A DNA stretch of 64,000 nt from Mya arenaria (taxonomy: Eukaryota > Mollusca > Bivalvia > Myida > Myidae), in the NCBI RefSeq assembly GCF_026914265.1, contig NC_069135.1, forward strand, positions 14,230,906 through 14,294,905. Direction: 5' to 3'. Under the pieces are notes generated by a model. The model made no database searches. It was not told the origin of the DNA and was given only the letters and a program-made list of their open reading frames with translations. Below are positions 1 to 11,469 of this stretch, piece after piece. Made by a program: the position numbers and the translations under genes. Positions within the stretch are counted from its first letter, which is position 1. Each line of letters opens with the position of its first letter.

Positions 1-790
1 GTAACTGTCATCCGGATAGTCTACAATGTAGCCAGTAACTGTCATCCGGATAGTCTACAATGTAGCCAGTAACTGTCATCCTGATAGTCTACAATGTAGC
101 CAGTAACTGTCATCCTGATAGTCTACAATGTAGTCAGTATCAAGATAGTCCACAAAGCAGTCTGTAACAAGATAGTCTATAATGAAGTCTGTAACAAGAT
201 ACTTGTAGTCTATAATGAAGTCTATAACAAGATAGTCTACAATGAAGTCTGTATCAATATATTTGTAGTCTATAATGAAGTCTGTAACAAGATAGTCTAC
301 AATGAAGTCTGTATCAAGATACTTGTAGCCTACAATGAAGTCTGTAACAAGATAGTCTACAATGAAGTCTGTAACAAGATACTTGTAGTCTACAATGAAG
401 ACTGTAACAAGATAGTCTACAATGAAGTCTGTAACAAGATATTCTACAATGAAGTCTGTATCAAGATACTTATAGTCTACAATGAAGTCTGTAACAAGAT
501 AGTCTACAGTGAAATCTGTAACAAGATAGTCTACAATGTAGTCTGTAACAAGATAGTACAGTGAAATCTGTAACAAGATAGTCTACAATGTAGTCTGTAA
601 CAAGATACTTGTAGTGTATAATGAAGTCTGTAACAAGAAGTCTACAATGTAGTCTGTAACAAGATACTTGTAGTCTACAATGAAGTCTGTAACAAGATAG
701 TCTACAATGAAGTCTGTAACAAGATACTTGTAGTCTACAATGAAGTCTGTAACAAGATAGTCTACAATGTAGTCAGTATCTAACTTTGTC
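1..790. repeat. Minisatellite, 27/33-bp units (34-bp units at the left edge)
   Basis: The window opens inside a tandem array. From about 130 to 790 the core is a 27-bp unit (GTCTACAATGAAGTCTGTAA plus CAAGATA), often extended by a 6-bp CTTGTA insert to 33 bp. The first ~135 bases are a diverged 34-bp variant (GTAACTGTCATCCGGATAGT...). Both main unit sizes are multiples of three, so a minus-strand frame stays open from 576 to 76 and again from 888 to 583. It would encode degenerate repeats of the type YLVTDFIVD and YKYLVTDFIVD. No start context, splice sites or non-repetitive flanking coding sequence supports a gene. The array continues beyond the left edge. Confidence 0.92.
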
Positions 791-1425
791 TGGTATTGGA
801 CCATATAGTACACAGATGTAGTCAGTATCCTTCTCCATCTGGTGATAGTCTTTAGTGTTGTCAGTTCCAATATCCGGCTCATGTACATCTAGGAGAATAA
901 ACCAAGAGCAACCTTTCATTGCATTACACTAGCACGATCTACTGAAACTCTGAATGATCCACACAGTGTTTTCTATATGTTGACAACTGTGTTCATGTAG
1001 CCAGTGTAGCAAGCGTGTGTCACAAGGATCATATAGCGAGTGTTAGCAAGTGTGTGTATGGTTTGCTGTGTTGCCAGAGTGGGTAGTGACCTGCAAGTAA
1101 TGCCTGTTCACACATAAACTCTGACCATTGTGCGCAAAATGTTGCCATTTACCCTGTTTATGATTTGGAGTGAAGAACAATTCAATTAAATTTTTGTTAT
1201 GAAGTAAACGCTTTATGTACAGGGTAAATGGAATGCTATTTTGAATAAAGGTATAAAGTTAAAGAAGAAGAATGATAATTAAAAGATATCTTATAAAATG
1301 ATAAGAATCTATATAAGATATCTCTTTAAGAGTTAACGTGTAAGATTAGCGAGTATCTGTTTCTGTGTTTGTGTCATTTAACGGTTCTGCTTTGTGAATA
1401 CTGACATAGGTGTTTGTATTTTAAG
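791..1425. other. Intergenic or intronic sequence, nothing recognised
   Basis: AT-rich unique-looking sequence between the minisatellite and the first coding-like exon. No conserved reading frame, RNA gene or clear transposon end is visible. The last bases (GTTTGTATTTTAAG) form a plausible 3' splice site for the exon at 1426. Confidence 0.5.
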
Positions 1426-1601
1426 GCCGACGACGTCGCAAGAGGCATCGCTTTGCTCGGAGCGTGCCCGTGTTTCCGTCAGGCCCGACTGAGCCCGTTA
1501 AACTGCATTTCCCAAATGGACCCACCTCTACTTCCTCCCCCTACATGATGGTGCAAAAACTGCCAGTCATAAAGGTCCATATCATTAACCACGGACAATA
1601 G
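1426..1601 (+). CDS. Candidate 3' terminal exon of an unrecognised gene
   Basis: After an acceptor ending TTTTAAG|GC, a GC-rich block stands out from its AT-rich surroundings. One frame (first full codon at 1428) runs 57 codons to a TAG at 1599-1601. It starts with a basic stretch (RRRRKRHRFARS), then a Pro/Ser-rich segment, and ends VIKVHIINHGQ. A polyadenylation signal AATAAA lies at 1788-1793, which fits a last exon. The exon would be entered with one base carried over from the previous exon. A second frame is open for the first ~120 bases, so the frame is likely but not certain. No family is recognised and the upstream exons lie outside the window or were not found. Confidence 0.45.
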
Positions 1602-1787
1602 TGTCAGCTTTACATTATTTCTCTCTCATAGATAGAAAGAAACAGGTACTATATTATTTGTATAAAGCATGTCATATCCTAACCCAACCCAGCCTTAGTT
1701 TCAATCACAGTTACTCACTTGTTGCTTGCATACCAGCCAACAACACAGCTTTCTTATATTACTTGCTGCATCACAACAGTAGATTAG

Positions 1788-1793
1788 AATAAA
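1788..1793 (+). terminator. Polyadenylation signal AATAAA
   Basis: Canonical hexamer about 190 bases after the stop codon of the candidate terminal exon at 1426-1601. The spacing suits a short 3' UTR. Confidence 0.4.
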
Positions 1794-1801
1794 CCACCAT
1801 A

Positions 1802-4262
1802 TAATCCACACCCATGTAGATTTAGATGCCCCTTCCCCTTCTGGGGTCATCAAAAGCTAGTCCTTGTATAATGGTTGACATGTATACTTGATGTAAGCAT
1901 ATTCAGTTTTCAACTGTTTTTTTACTGAAGTTTTTTGTAAAGAAGCAAGTTTGAACCTATTGAATTCTTAACTAGCACTAGCATGTTAACGCCAACTGAG
2001 TCACATTCTGGATATTGACATGCTTTGTACAAGTATATCGTTGTATGTGTGAACAGTTATCGCTTTTTAATGGCTTTGGGATTTACAACCATGATGGCAA
2101 GCCTAGCCCTCTCCGTGCTGTTGTTGTAGACCTCTGTGTAATGGTTGATCCCTCCTAAGGCACCTCCCTACATTGCTAGCTCACTGTCCGCGGCGTCGAG
2201 TATGCTGATTCTGTTTTTGTTTTGTTGTGTGCTTCCTTCCAGCTGCTATGTATCTAGACTTTGATTTCTGGCTTTGAAAGTTGCTGTATTTATCGCTGCT
2301 TCTGCTTTGTCTCGGATCTTATCACCTATCCAATCTTTATGCTTTATATTGGTGCTTTGTATTGGTGGTAGCTGAGCCCCGATGTTTATACTCTAGATGT
2401 GTCTACTACTCTCTGTGGAAGCAGCAGTTTCATTTACTCATGTCATTTGATGTTTTTTGTACATTTTGTTATTTTATTATATAATACTTTTTTCTGGATC
2501 TGTGTGACTATGTACTATAGGATTTCGCTATTTTGTACATTCTAAACGAAAGTTAATGTGTGGATGATATTGTGACTATAATATATGGAGACGTTTTGTA
2601 GTAAGCTATGTTGTAACTCAATATAATACTAATCTGATATTGTATGTATTTTATTTGTGTAGATGTTTTTATAATTCATAATGTTAGTTTGTTTAACTGG
2701 ATTTGTAGTTAGCATTATGTATTTAACAACTTTATTTACTAGATTATATAGTTTTTAGTATTATTACCAAAATTTGCTTTTTTAGACATTTATATCTTGT
2801 TTGAACTAAGACAACTTAACAAGATCCTGAGAGACAGACAGAAAGAATTGACACTTTTTCATTTTTCTAAAAAAAAGCTTTTAACCGTAGTTATTGTTCA
2901 TGCATGCATGCGTTTTAATTTGGGTTATTATTCACCTCAAATGTTAGATATAACAATACATTCTCCTGTACATGTAGAAAGTTGTATTCCGTATTTCAGG
3001 TTCGCCCGGGCTGGCTCACAAGCTCTTTCATATAGGTACTTGGCTTACTAATAATTCTTCAATGTGACTTATATATCCCATGTAACCGTGCATGAAACTG
3101 CAAAATGGTTTCTGCAAGCATTCTCCGCTTATACAAGCAGTAGAGAAAAGTCTTAAATTAAGGCTGCGTTACCCCAAACATTTTGCAGTTGTTGATTGAA
3201 AGAGGAAGTAGTGCATATATTTTAGCAGTATGGCTTGTTTTAGTTATCACTTGCCTCTTTGGGCATTTATCTGTGTATTTTTACTTATCTATTAACTGTT
3301 TTACACAAAACAGATACTTCCATTGCCGCGATTGCTGATATTTTCTTTGCTTTATTCACTTTGTTCACATTTATTATTACCACTAACCTACACACTCTAA
3401 CATTTTTGTAACACTTTTCTATAACTATTATTTGTGAACAGTTTCTTGTCCTTGTTTTTGTTGCTGTATTTGTAATCAGTAACTATGCCTAACATTCTTG
3501 TCTGTATTTCGAAGAAAAATAGTGGAGGTATTATCATAGCCTTGGTTTCATTGTCAGCGATTACAGGTCGCGTGCAAAATCTTAAACCTTGACCATTATT
3601 AAAAAATTATTAAAGATATTAAATCGAAGCTTAGAACACATGTTCAATTGAATACATGCCCAACGTGTGTCAACTGCCAAGGCTTAAGACTCTGGCTTTA
3701 ATTGTATGCCCCTTTAACAATTGAGTTATGCCCCTTTAACAAATGGAAAAAACCACAACCGGTGAGCGTTTGCCTTAGCTCCTCAGCACTCTTGTTATGC
3801 TTGTATCAAACTAGTAAATATATGTTTAAATTGTTGCACAGAACTTAGAGTATAGAGTATACCATAGAGTATTGTTTTGTTAAAAAATCAAGCAGTTAAG
3901 TAAGTTTAGCATAAACTTTGTGTTCTTGTGTGTTGTCCTACATGCAAGTGAGTGATAGTAATTACTCGTTTTGTTTTCCAGGGAAATCGTATCCTCAAGG
4001 TAATAAAGTGGTCTTGCCTCCCCCATGCCCCTTATCAATCATGCAAAGTACGCCCTCTCTAAGAATATGAATAACAAACAGTGCATGAGAGACCTACGTC
4101 AGAAACTCCAAATGGCGACACTTAGCTTAAAGCTTTATCCCGCCTTACAGTAGGCTGCATGGAAGATGCAAAAACATCTAATCAGACTTGACATTAATGT
4201 CCAACTAATATTGAAATGTTTTAAGGATCAGCCTCATACTGGAGCACTCATTCATTTCATTG
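1802..4262. other. Non-coding AT-rich stretch
   Basis: No reading frame with coding character. Short sequences flanked by AG and GT occur (for example 4003-4020, between TTTTCCAG and GTAATA), but none is long enough to call an exon. Nothing else is recognised. Confidence 0.4.
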
Positions 4263-4264
4263 TA

Positions 4265-5052
4265 CAGTGGAAACTCACTAAACCAGATCTCCATAAAACC
4301 GGAAACCTCGGGATACCGGACTTTTTTCAGAGTCCCGGTTTTCCCCTTCTATTTTCAATGTAAAATAATCCCTACAAAACCGGAACCTCGGGATTCGGGA
4401 TACTGGACAAAAAATTGAGAAAATTTGTTAGTTGTCAAACCGGACTTATATTTGTTCAAGCATGTCAAAATGATTTTGTGTATTAGGAATTCGCGAATCG
4501 CGTGTCACTTTGTTTTGACAGCCGGTCCGTCGTTAAATATTGCACCCATGATGTTGTGTTAACTCGATAATCAGTAATGATGATTGCGCTGTGGATTGAC
4601 TGCCGCGCGATAATCAAAGGATAATCAAACTTGTGAAAAGAAAATTGATTGAAACATTAATTTGTTTGTTGCAGAAAATAAAGAACTAGAAACGGTTATT
4701 AAGTGATCATTTTGGAGGGTTGTTTTATCTAAGACTTCAAATTTGAGCGGTGCGTTAATTAAACTATCAAACATACTTAACAAGCATTAAATTACGCGAG
4801 TTGTTTTATTTTAAGACTTGGAAAAAAAGATGATTATAAAAACCCAGAAATGTTTAATTATGTTTATCACTTTTGCATGTGCTTTAATCATGTTTCAACC
4901 TCGTCTAAACGTCAACTTCCCTTTAAAGGTTAACGCAGTTAATATTTTGAGTAAACTTACTCCGTACATCAAATCCTCACTAAACTGGAATCCTCACTAA
5001 ACCGGAAATTTTGCCCAGTCCGGACCTTGTCCGGTTTAGTGAGTTTCCACTG
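4265..5052. mobile_element. TIR DNA transposon, non-autonomous, TA target site (copy 1)
   Basis: The left end CAGTGGAAACTCACTAAACC and the right end GGTTTAGTGAGTTTCCACTG are inverted repeats. Each is flanked by TA (4263-4264 and 5053-5054), the target duplication of Tc1/mariner/pogo-type transposases. The interior repeats the word AAACCGGA near both ends. There is no transposase frame, so it is a 788-bp non-autonomous element. A second, diverged copy lies at 61387-62226 in the same orientation. Assignment to a pogo/Tigger-like group is inferred from the TA duplication and the style of the ends. Confidence 0.85.
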
Positions 5053-5054
5053 TA

Positions 5055-6588
5055 CTGTACAGTTTCTGTAATGTATGAATTTTACTTCATGTGTAAAAAG
5101 TGTAATTTTTAGCTTGTTTTTGACAGATCAAAATTTTAAACCCTCTAACAGGTAAAGACCAGAATTTTTTTTATATGGTTTCAATGATTAATTAATTATG
5201 GTTGTTATAATTGTTCTATGTTTTTTTTATAGCTGTTATAACTTAGTGCTTTATTATCTTCTATGAAGAGGTTTAAGTGTCCATTAAATTTTATTTTTTT
5301 TGTTGAAAATACATGTTAACTCCATTTCACCACTAAAATTCTTCCAAAGTGTAACAAACGTTACAAATGTGTTAGTTGCTCAGCTCGGAGATATAAGAAC
5401 TCATTATTCTTTACTCAGAGAGAATTGATATGATGCTTATGTACCTATCAACGTTTTTTCCCACCGAGCGGGGAGGGGGCAGGCTTAAAGGGGATTTAAG
5501 ATGGCGGGGGATTCCCTGACAGGACCATTAAGACCTCCTCCTGGTAAATAGATGGCCAGATTTAAGACTACATGGAACACGTCCTAACACTGTGATCATT
5601 TTCCCTCCCCTATTGGGTCAAAACATAGATTATGTCAGCCTTAAATGATAACCTTCTTTGTTTTACAAAATAATTATTTAATCCAATTATCCAAGTCCGC
5701 ATGCATTTGATTTACAGTTATGATTCAATATATCGGGGGGAGGTTCGGCATCATATCAATGGAAAAAATGAGCAGCTGGCCAAGCTTATGTCTTCCCTGT
5801 ATATTAACCCCTGTTCTTGTTGATTGTTGTTCTTAACCACTTTTTACCTAAGAATAATGAAACAACAATGTTAGGGTGCAGTAAGTTCTTTGACTGGTGC
5901 ATTCTGTCAGTCTTAATTCAATGGTTTTCGGCATTTTAAATGTGTCTATTAAGTCACGATTTCAAAAACAGCATTTAATTTCAAAACCATTTGACAGAAT
6001 GTATCATTTATGTTGATATCATTGGTGAAGATTATATTTTCGATTTTACTGGTACTGACAATGGTTTCATCTTTTTATTGTAAAAAGTGTAAGTAACTAA
6101 ATGTGGCCCATTCTAATACATCCTCTTGTTACATTGAGACAGTTGCTTGCTTTTTTGCTTTGAAGGCGTTATAAATGGATGTTGCATAACTCAAGTATGC
6201 AACATTCTGTAATATTGGCTGGTCTTCAATCCTTTTAACTACATTTTTGCCCGTATTTCATTGACTGAATAGTACCTAAATATTAAAAAATATATAAATG
6301 TTTTTAGTATGAAAATCTTCACTTTTGCTTACATAACTTGACCAATGACAGCCAATTAGGCCAGAGAACAAATATCTTGATTCCCATCGCCACCAAATCC
6401 AACATAGTTTGGCAAAAATCTGTTCCTGACAAGAATTTATTGAAAATTGGCACTTCTAACAATTGTTACCTTCACACTTGTTGTCCTTTTTAAAATCTGG
6501 ATGGGAATCTAAGATTTATTTTTACCGGCCTACTAGCGCAATGTTAACCTAGCCTTATTAACTCACAACTTGTAACCTCTATTAACAG
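5055..6588. other. Non-coding stretch before a terminal exon
   Basis: AT-rich, with a short G-rich patch near 5465-5510. No gene or transposon is recognised. The last bases (CCTCTATTAACAG) make a good 3' splice site for the exon at 6589. Confidence 0.4.
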
Positions 6589-7010
6589 GTGTGTACCCGC
6601 TAACCGAGAGCACCTGGGCACGAACCTGCCTAGATTGCGGCAATGGCATGAACTTACATTTAGATAACATTAATCCATTCTGTAAGTGCCGCCAGGATGG
6701 GATCAGGCTTTCCCCTGACCCTCAGGAGTCGGCAAGGTCTCTAAGGGCGAAAAGTGCACGAAACCCCGCCTCTCGCTCTCATAGTCGGTTAAGTCCCCGT
6801 CCGCCAAGTGCTTCAGGGATCCAGCGACAGAGGTCTGCAAATCAGGGCTTTGATAATATGCCAAACCATCTGGACACTTCCAAAAAGGTGTTGCTGCGAT
6901 ACACAGATGCTGGGATACAGCGGCCAATAACTCCTCATCTTTACACAGGCCCAAACTCTTTACCACGGCTCGTGAGGATATATTGGTCGACGGGTCGGAC
7001 AATACCATGA
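6589..7010 (+). CDS. 3' terminal coding exon of an unrecognised gene
   Basis: The exon follows an acceptor (ATTAACAG|GT) and reads 139 codons (first full codon 6591) to TGA at 7008-7010. GC content is far above the flanks and the other two plus-strand frames stop early. The product fragment starts with a cysteine cluster (CLDCG ... CKCRQDG), continues with a Ser/Arg/Pro-rich low-complexity segment (SARSLRAKSARNPASRSHSR) and ends YWSTGRTIP. It needs a preceding exon that leaves one base, because phase 0 hits a stop at the fifth codon. AATAAA at 7100-7105 supports a transcript end. The open minus-strand frame at 6703-7026 is the shadow of this exon. No family is recognised. Confidence 0.65.
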
Positions 7011-7099
7011 ACTTTCTGTTTCTCAAAATTCTTCAATCTTTATTGATACGTCCCAGTTAAATGGGGCCCTTTCTATTGTCTCTCATGGATTTTGTTCAA

Positions 7100-7105
7100 A
7101 ATAAA
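7100..7105 (+). terminator. Polyadenylation signal AATAAA
   Basis: Canonical hexamer 90 bases after the stop codon of the terminal exon at 6589-7010. Confidence 0.6.
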
Positions 7106-9100
7106 GAGCTTCTGATAGTGTCATGTGTATATGTTATATTACTTGTTGTATTTTTGTGTGTTGTTAAATAAGGGATGAATCCTTAATTGTTATAAGGAGT
7201 ATGTTGAATTATAGAACTATATTCTATGTATACAGGTTGCACCTATATGTTCTGTTTGCCTAGCATGATGATACTGTGATATCTTTTTGATTATTAATTA
7301 AGAATTCAGTGCCAAAAAACTGAAATCGATAAAGTTATATAGGTAAAAGTTTTACATAATTGTAATTTTACATAATTGTTGTTATTATATCAATAATAAT
7401 GTTATTGCGTGAATTTTACTTTTCGTATTCAGTATTAAATCATGTGTGGATGTTTAGCCACGTTCACATTTGTTGAAGTTTTGTAACGATCATTGTTTTA
7501 AAAACATTTTATCCTGTGATCTCCTATGACTAAGAGCTGTTATGTTTCTGTTAATTGAATGGATTACTTAAATTTATTGAAAAGTAAAATTAAAAACGTA
7601 TAGAATTATATCAAAGCATATTCTGTTTTATCTTTATATTTAAATTGTAATACAGAAAATCTTTAAATGTTTAATCTTTAATGGAATGTACACAATTATA
7701 AGTTTAAGTTTTTAAATAATGTATACAATTTTTGGACTTCGTTGAATTGATGCTTCAGATGATATTGCTATTATATTAATATAAATTTATATGAATTGGC
7801 CAATGTTTTCTCCATGTCCAAACAGGTGTGTATGCTTCCCACAGCACGTTGTTGAAACCAATTTACAGGCAGTGCATTTATGAAAAGAAAATAGTTGTTG
7901 TAAACGTTATTGATAAATAGTAAAAAAATAGATGGTTCACGCAGTCTGATGATAATCATGGAAAAGAAAAATATCTTTTGATGATTTGTTTAAATTGATT
8001 TGGTCTGAACTTTTGAAGTATTTGGACTTAAATATATCTGTTGTAGTGTTTTACGAGTTTTTGTTGAGATCGATATTTGTTATATTTTGCAAATTTTATC
8101 TAGAACATGCTTCGAAACTAATAAACATTGTTAACAAAGTTGGGTTTTTTCTGTTATTATTATTCTTAAAGTTAAACACTCCCTTCTAAAACCTCAAACC
8201 CAAACTGTTCTTAGCCATGTTTGAATGAAGTCTGAGCGACACTGAAGTAAAGATTTATGTTATGTCTAACTGATGGACAAGTTATATTTGCTCTGGGGGG
8301 TTTTCAGTGTGGCTTTTGAAAAAAAAAAAGACTGATAGATTGGCTTAATAGCCAGATACCATGAAATTTGGTCTCGTTTAATCTAAGCACAAAGATATAG
8401 AAAATTACTAGACTCAAATGAAACAAACAAGAACCAAGGGGATGGTCTAGTATGAACTGTTGAGATATTTTTATTCAAATAAATATCGTGATAACCTAAT
8501 ACACAAAATGTCTATATTAGAATGAATATACACTTATAAATATACATTACTGATTAAAACTTGATTTGGGACGAATGTTTTTCAAGAAATATTAAAGTTG
8601 TTAAACACTTAAAAAGGACACAATATCAATACCAGTTTGTCATTCTCTCAACTTTACATGGCATTGCTGTTGTAGTTTTTTTACCTTTGGTAAGAGATGT
8701 CATCAGTGTGTGCAAACATATGGGTTGGATACAGATTAAAAACACATGCAAGTATTTGAAAACAATTCAACACAAAAGCAAGTATTAAGGGCTATAACTC
8801 TTGACTGTTTGGCTTGATCTTGCCAGTTATCAACTTGACTTGAGACCCGGGCAAGATTGGATGAATGTTTTAGTTAGAGCAGAAAGAGCTTATAAGGCCA
8901 TATAGCGCAATTCATGGGGCATTACTCTGGGGTGTTAAGCCATTTGTAATTGAATTTATATGCCCACACTAAAATTGTGTTTTTATGGCACACAAAGAAG
9001 GCACATCTCTACACTCAAGGTCAAGGGTCACACTTGAAGTGCAAAATGCTAACTTTCATAGTGTCAGTGTGAAATGCCTGTCGATGCCTCTAAACTAGCC
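7106..9100. other. AT-rich intergenic sequence
   Basis: No gene is supported. Open frames here are short and AT-driven. From about 8940 to 9060 there are phrases such as CTCAAGGTCAAGGGTCACAC that belong to the GGTCA-word repeat family described at 9160-9840. Confidence 0.5.
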
Positions 9101-9159
9101 TCTGGCGGTTACCTTTTCATTACTAAATGGAAACTTGGCTGTTGTTATCTGCTTCATTG

Positions 9160-9840
9160 ATTTTAGGTTGTAAGAACTTCAGTAAGTTATGTCCCCCTGT
9201 TTTTGCCCTGTCCGTCAGTCCATACATCACACTTTGTTTTTGCTCAATAATTATGGAACTCTTGGACCCAGAAACTTCATACCAGTACTTAACAGTAGTA
9301 TGCAGGTTGGTCATGACCAGAAGATGACCCCTAATGATTTTGAGATCAGTAGGTCAAAGTTGTGTTGAGCTTAAGGTGAAAAAAAAGTTTCCTCTCAATA
9401 ACTGAAGATCCCTTTGGTCCAGCAACTTCATACTTGGTATGCGAGTTGGTCATGACTAGTAGATGAATCCCAATTATTTCGAGATTAGGAGGTCAAAGGT
9501 AAAGATCATGGTGACCTTCAGGTGAACAACAATATGTTGACAGTGACCTTCAGCTGAAAAATGGTTTCACCTCAATAACTAATGGTTTCCACCCAGGAAC
9601 TTCATACTTGCTATGCCAACTGGTCATAAATAGTATATGGCCCCTATTTCTCAATGTGCGATATCTTGAGGTGAATAACCATTTTCCACTCAATTACCGG
9701 TACTGAAGAAAGTTTAGGCAGAGGAACTTCGTACCTGGTATGTGTGTTGGTCATGACTGGTCATCGATTTTGAGATCAGTAGATCAAACGTCAAGGTCTC
9801 AGTAACCTTCAGGAGAAAAAAAAAACATTGGCAGTGAACT
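9160..9840. repeat. GGTCA-word interspersed repeat, several degenerate tandem units
   Basis: About four diverged units share the order: AACTTCATACTTGGTATG, then GTTGGTCATGACCAGTAGATG, then GATTTTGAGATCAGTAGGTC, then CAAGGTCA/GTGACCTT. Units recur at roughly 9270, 9421, 9595 and 9722. The same family reappears at 12655-12900 and, in another version, at 25020-25540. There is no coding frame. Confidence 0.75.
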
Positions 9841-9849
9841 AATGCTACA

Positions 9850-11050
9850 CAAGAGCTATCGTAAGACAGCGCGCTTGACTACGGCGCTTTGACTTAGAAG
9901 TGAATACAATAATTTTATATGTGCCTGTAAAAAGCAATACAATAGCGGTCACAGATAGCTATAGCCCCCGCCTCATGGGGACATTTTTTGTAACGAAAGC
10001 CAATCAATGGTAAGGGTAGTTACTCAGGAACATAAGAAATGCGTAAAATTAAGAAAGGGCAATAACTCTTTCAAAAATGGTCAAATTGCAAAAGCCTGAC
10101 AATATGCCCTGCGTCACTATATAGTCATCAATCTGTGAAAGTTTGGTAGAAATCACATGAAAAACGTAAGAGGAGTTGCGAAGAAACCAATTTTAAAAGT
10201 AAAATAAACAAAGGGCAATAACTCTTTCAAAAATGGTTGAATCGCAAAAGCCCGACAATATCGCTGCGTCACTATATAGTCATCAATCTGTGAAAGTTTG
10301 GTAGAAATCGCATGAAAAAACATAAGAGGAGTTGCGAAGAAACCAATTTTAAATGTAAAATAAGCAAAGGGCAATAACTCTTTCAAAAATGGTCAAATCG
10401 CAAAAGCAAGACAATATGCGCTGCTTCACTTTATGATCATCAATCTGTAAAAGTTTGGTAGAAATCGCAAGAAAAACGTAAGAGGAGTTGCGAAGAAACC
10501 AATTTTAAATGTAAAATAAGCAAAGGGCAATAACTTTTTCAAAAATGGTCGAATCGGGAAAGCCCGAAAATATTTGCTGCTTCACTTTATGATCATCAAA
10601 CTGTAAAAGTTTGGTAGAAATCGCATGAAAAATGTAAGAGGAGTCGTGAAGAAACCAATTTTAAATGTAAAATAAGCAAAGGGCAATAACTCTTTCAAAA
10701 ATGGTCAAATCAGGAAAGCCCGACAATATGCGCTGCTTCACTTTATGATCATCAATCTGTGAAAGTTTGGTAGAAATCGCATGAAAAACGTAAGAGGAGT
10801 TGCGAAGAAACCAATTTTAAATGTAAAATAAAAAAGGGCTATAACTCTTTCAAAAATTGTTGAATCGCAAAAGCCCGACAATATGCCCTGCTTCACTTTA
10901 TGATCATCAATCTGTGAAAGTTTGGTAGAAATCGCATGAGAAATGTAAGAGGAGATGCAAAGAAATGAATGTCAGACGGACGCACACACGCACGCACGCA
11001 CGGAATCGCGCCATCCATTACTATATCCTTTTCAAGGCGGGGGATAAAAA
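9850..11050. mobile_element. Transposon with a 156-bp tandem core and inverted CCCCCGCCT/AGGCGGGGG ends
   Basis: TATAGCCCCCGCCT at 9960-9973 is mirrored by AAGGCGGGGGATA near 11033-11045. Between them is a head-to-tail array. The phrase GGGCAATAACTCTTTC starts at 10057, 10213, 10369, 10525, 10681 and (as GGGCTATAAC) 10836, a very regular 156-bp period. The flank after the array has CGCACACACGCACGCACGCA and the conserved end. No coding frame. The architecture resembles bivalve tandem-core elements (the pearl type) and their related ~160-bp satellites; that assignment is from general knowledge and was not tested here. Confidence 0.75.
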
Positions 11051-11345
11051 ATCAAATTAAAAAGTAAACAGTGACCATAACTCTTGGGAGCCCATAACAC
11101 AATCTCATGAAAGGTCTCTATAAACTCTTTATATATACCAAGTTTGCTCGCAATATGTCAACGCTTACTTAAGTTATTCAATACCAACCATTTTTCTATT
11201 AATAGTAACTTTGACCTTGACCTTGATCCTATAGGCCTCAAACGCAATCCCATGAAAGGTCTCCATAAACTCTTCCTATAAACCAAGTTTGGTCACTAGA
11301 TGTCAAACCTAGCTAAAATTATTCCATACATACGGTAACTTTGAC
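11050..11345. repeat. Two degenerate copies of a ~160-bp repeat
   Basis: The phrase CAATCTCATGAAAGGTCTC...AAACTCTTTATATATACCAAG recurs as CAATCCCATGAAAGGTCTCC...AAACTCTTCCTATAAACCAAG about 155 bases later. Non-coding. Confidence 0.6.
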
Positions 11346-11469
11346 GCTGCCCTTCCACCAGCCCGCCCAAACAATGACACAAGTCAATCTTATAACTTGT
11401 TTCCCCTTTGTGAAAATCTGGTTAAGAATATGAAAACGTGCTTGTCAAAAAAAAAAAAAAAAAAAAAAA

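Noticed and set aside
76..576. 166-codon minus-strand frame as a gene
   Set aside because: Translated minisatellite with no non-repetitive sequence, splice signals or upstream context; kept only as a repeat and a finding.
1..790. Possible CRISPR-like array
   Set aside because: Units are contiguous with no unique spacers of constant length, and the genome is eukaryotic.
6703..7026. 107-codon minus-strand frame
   Set aside because: Shadow of the GC-rich plus-strand terminal exon at 6589-7010, which has an acceptor, a stop and a polyadenylation signal in the right places.
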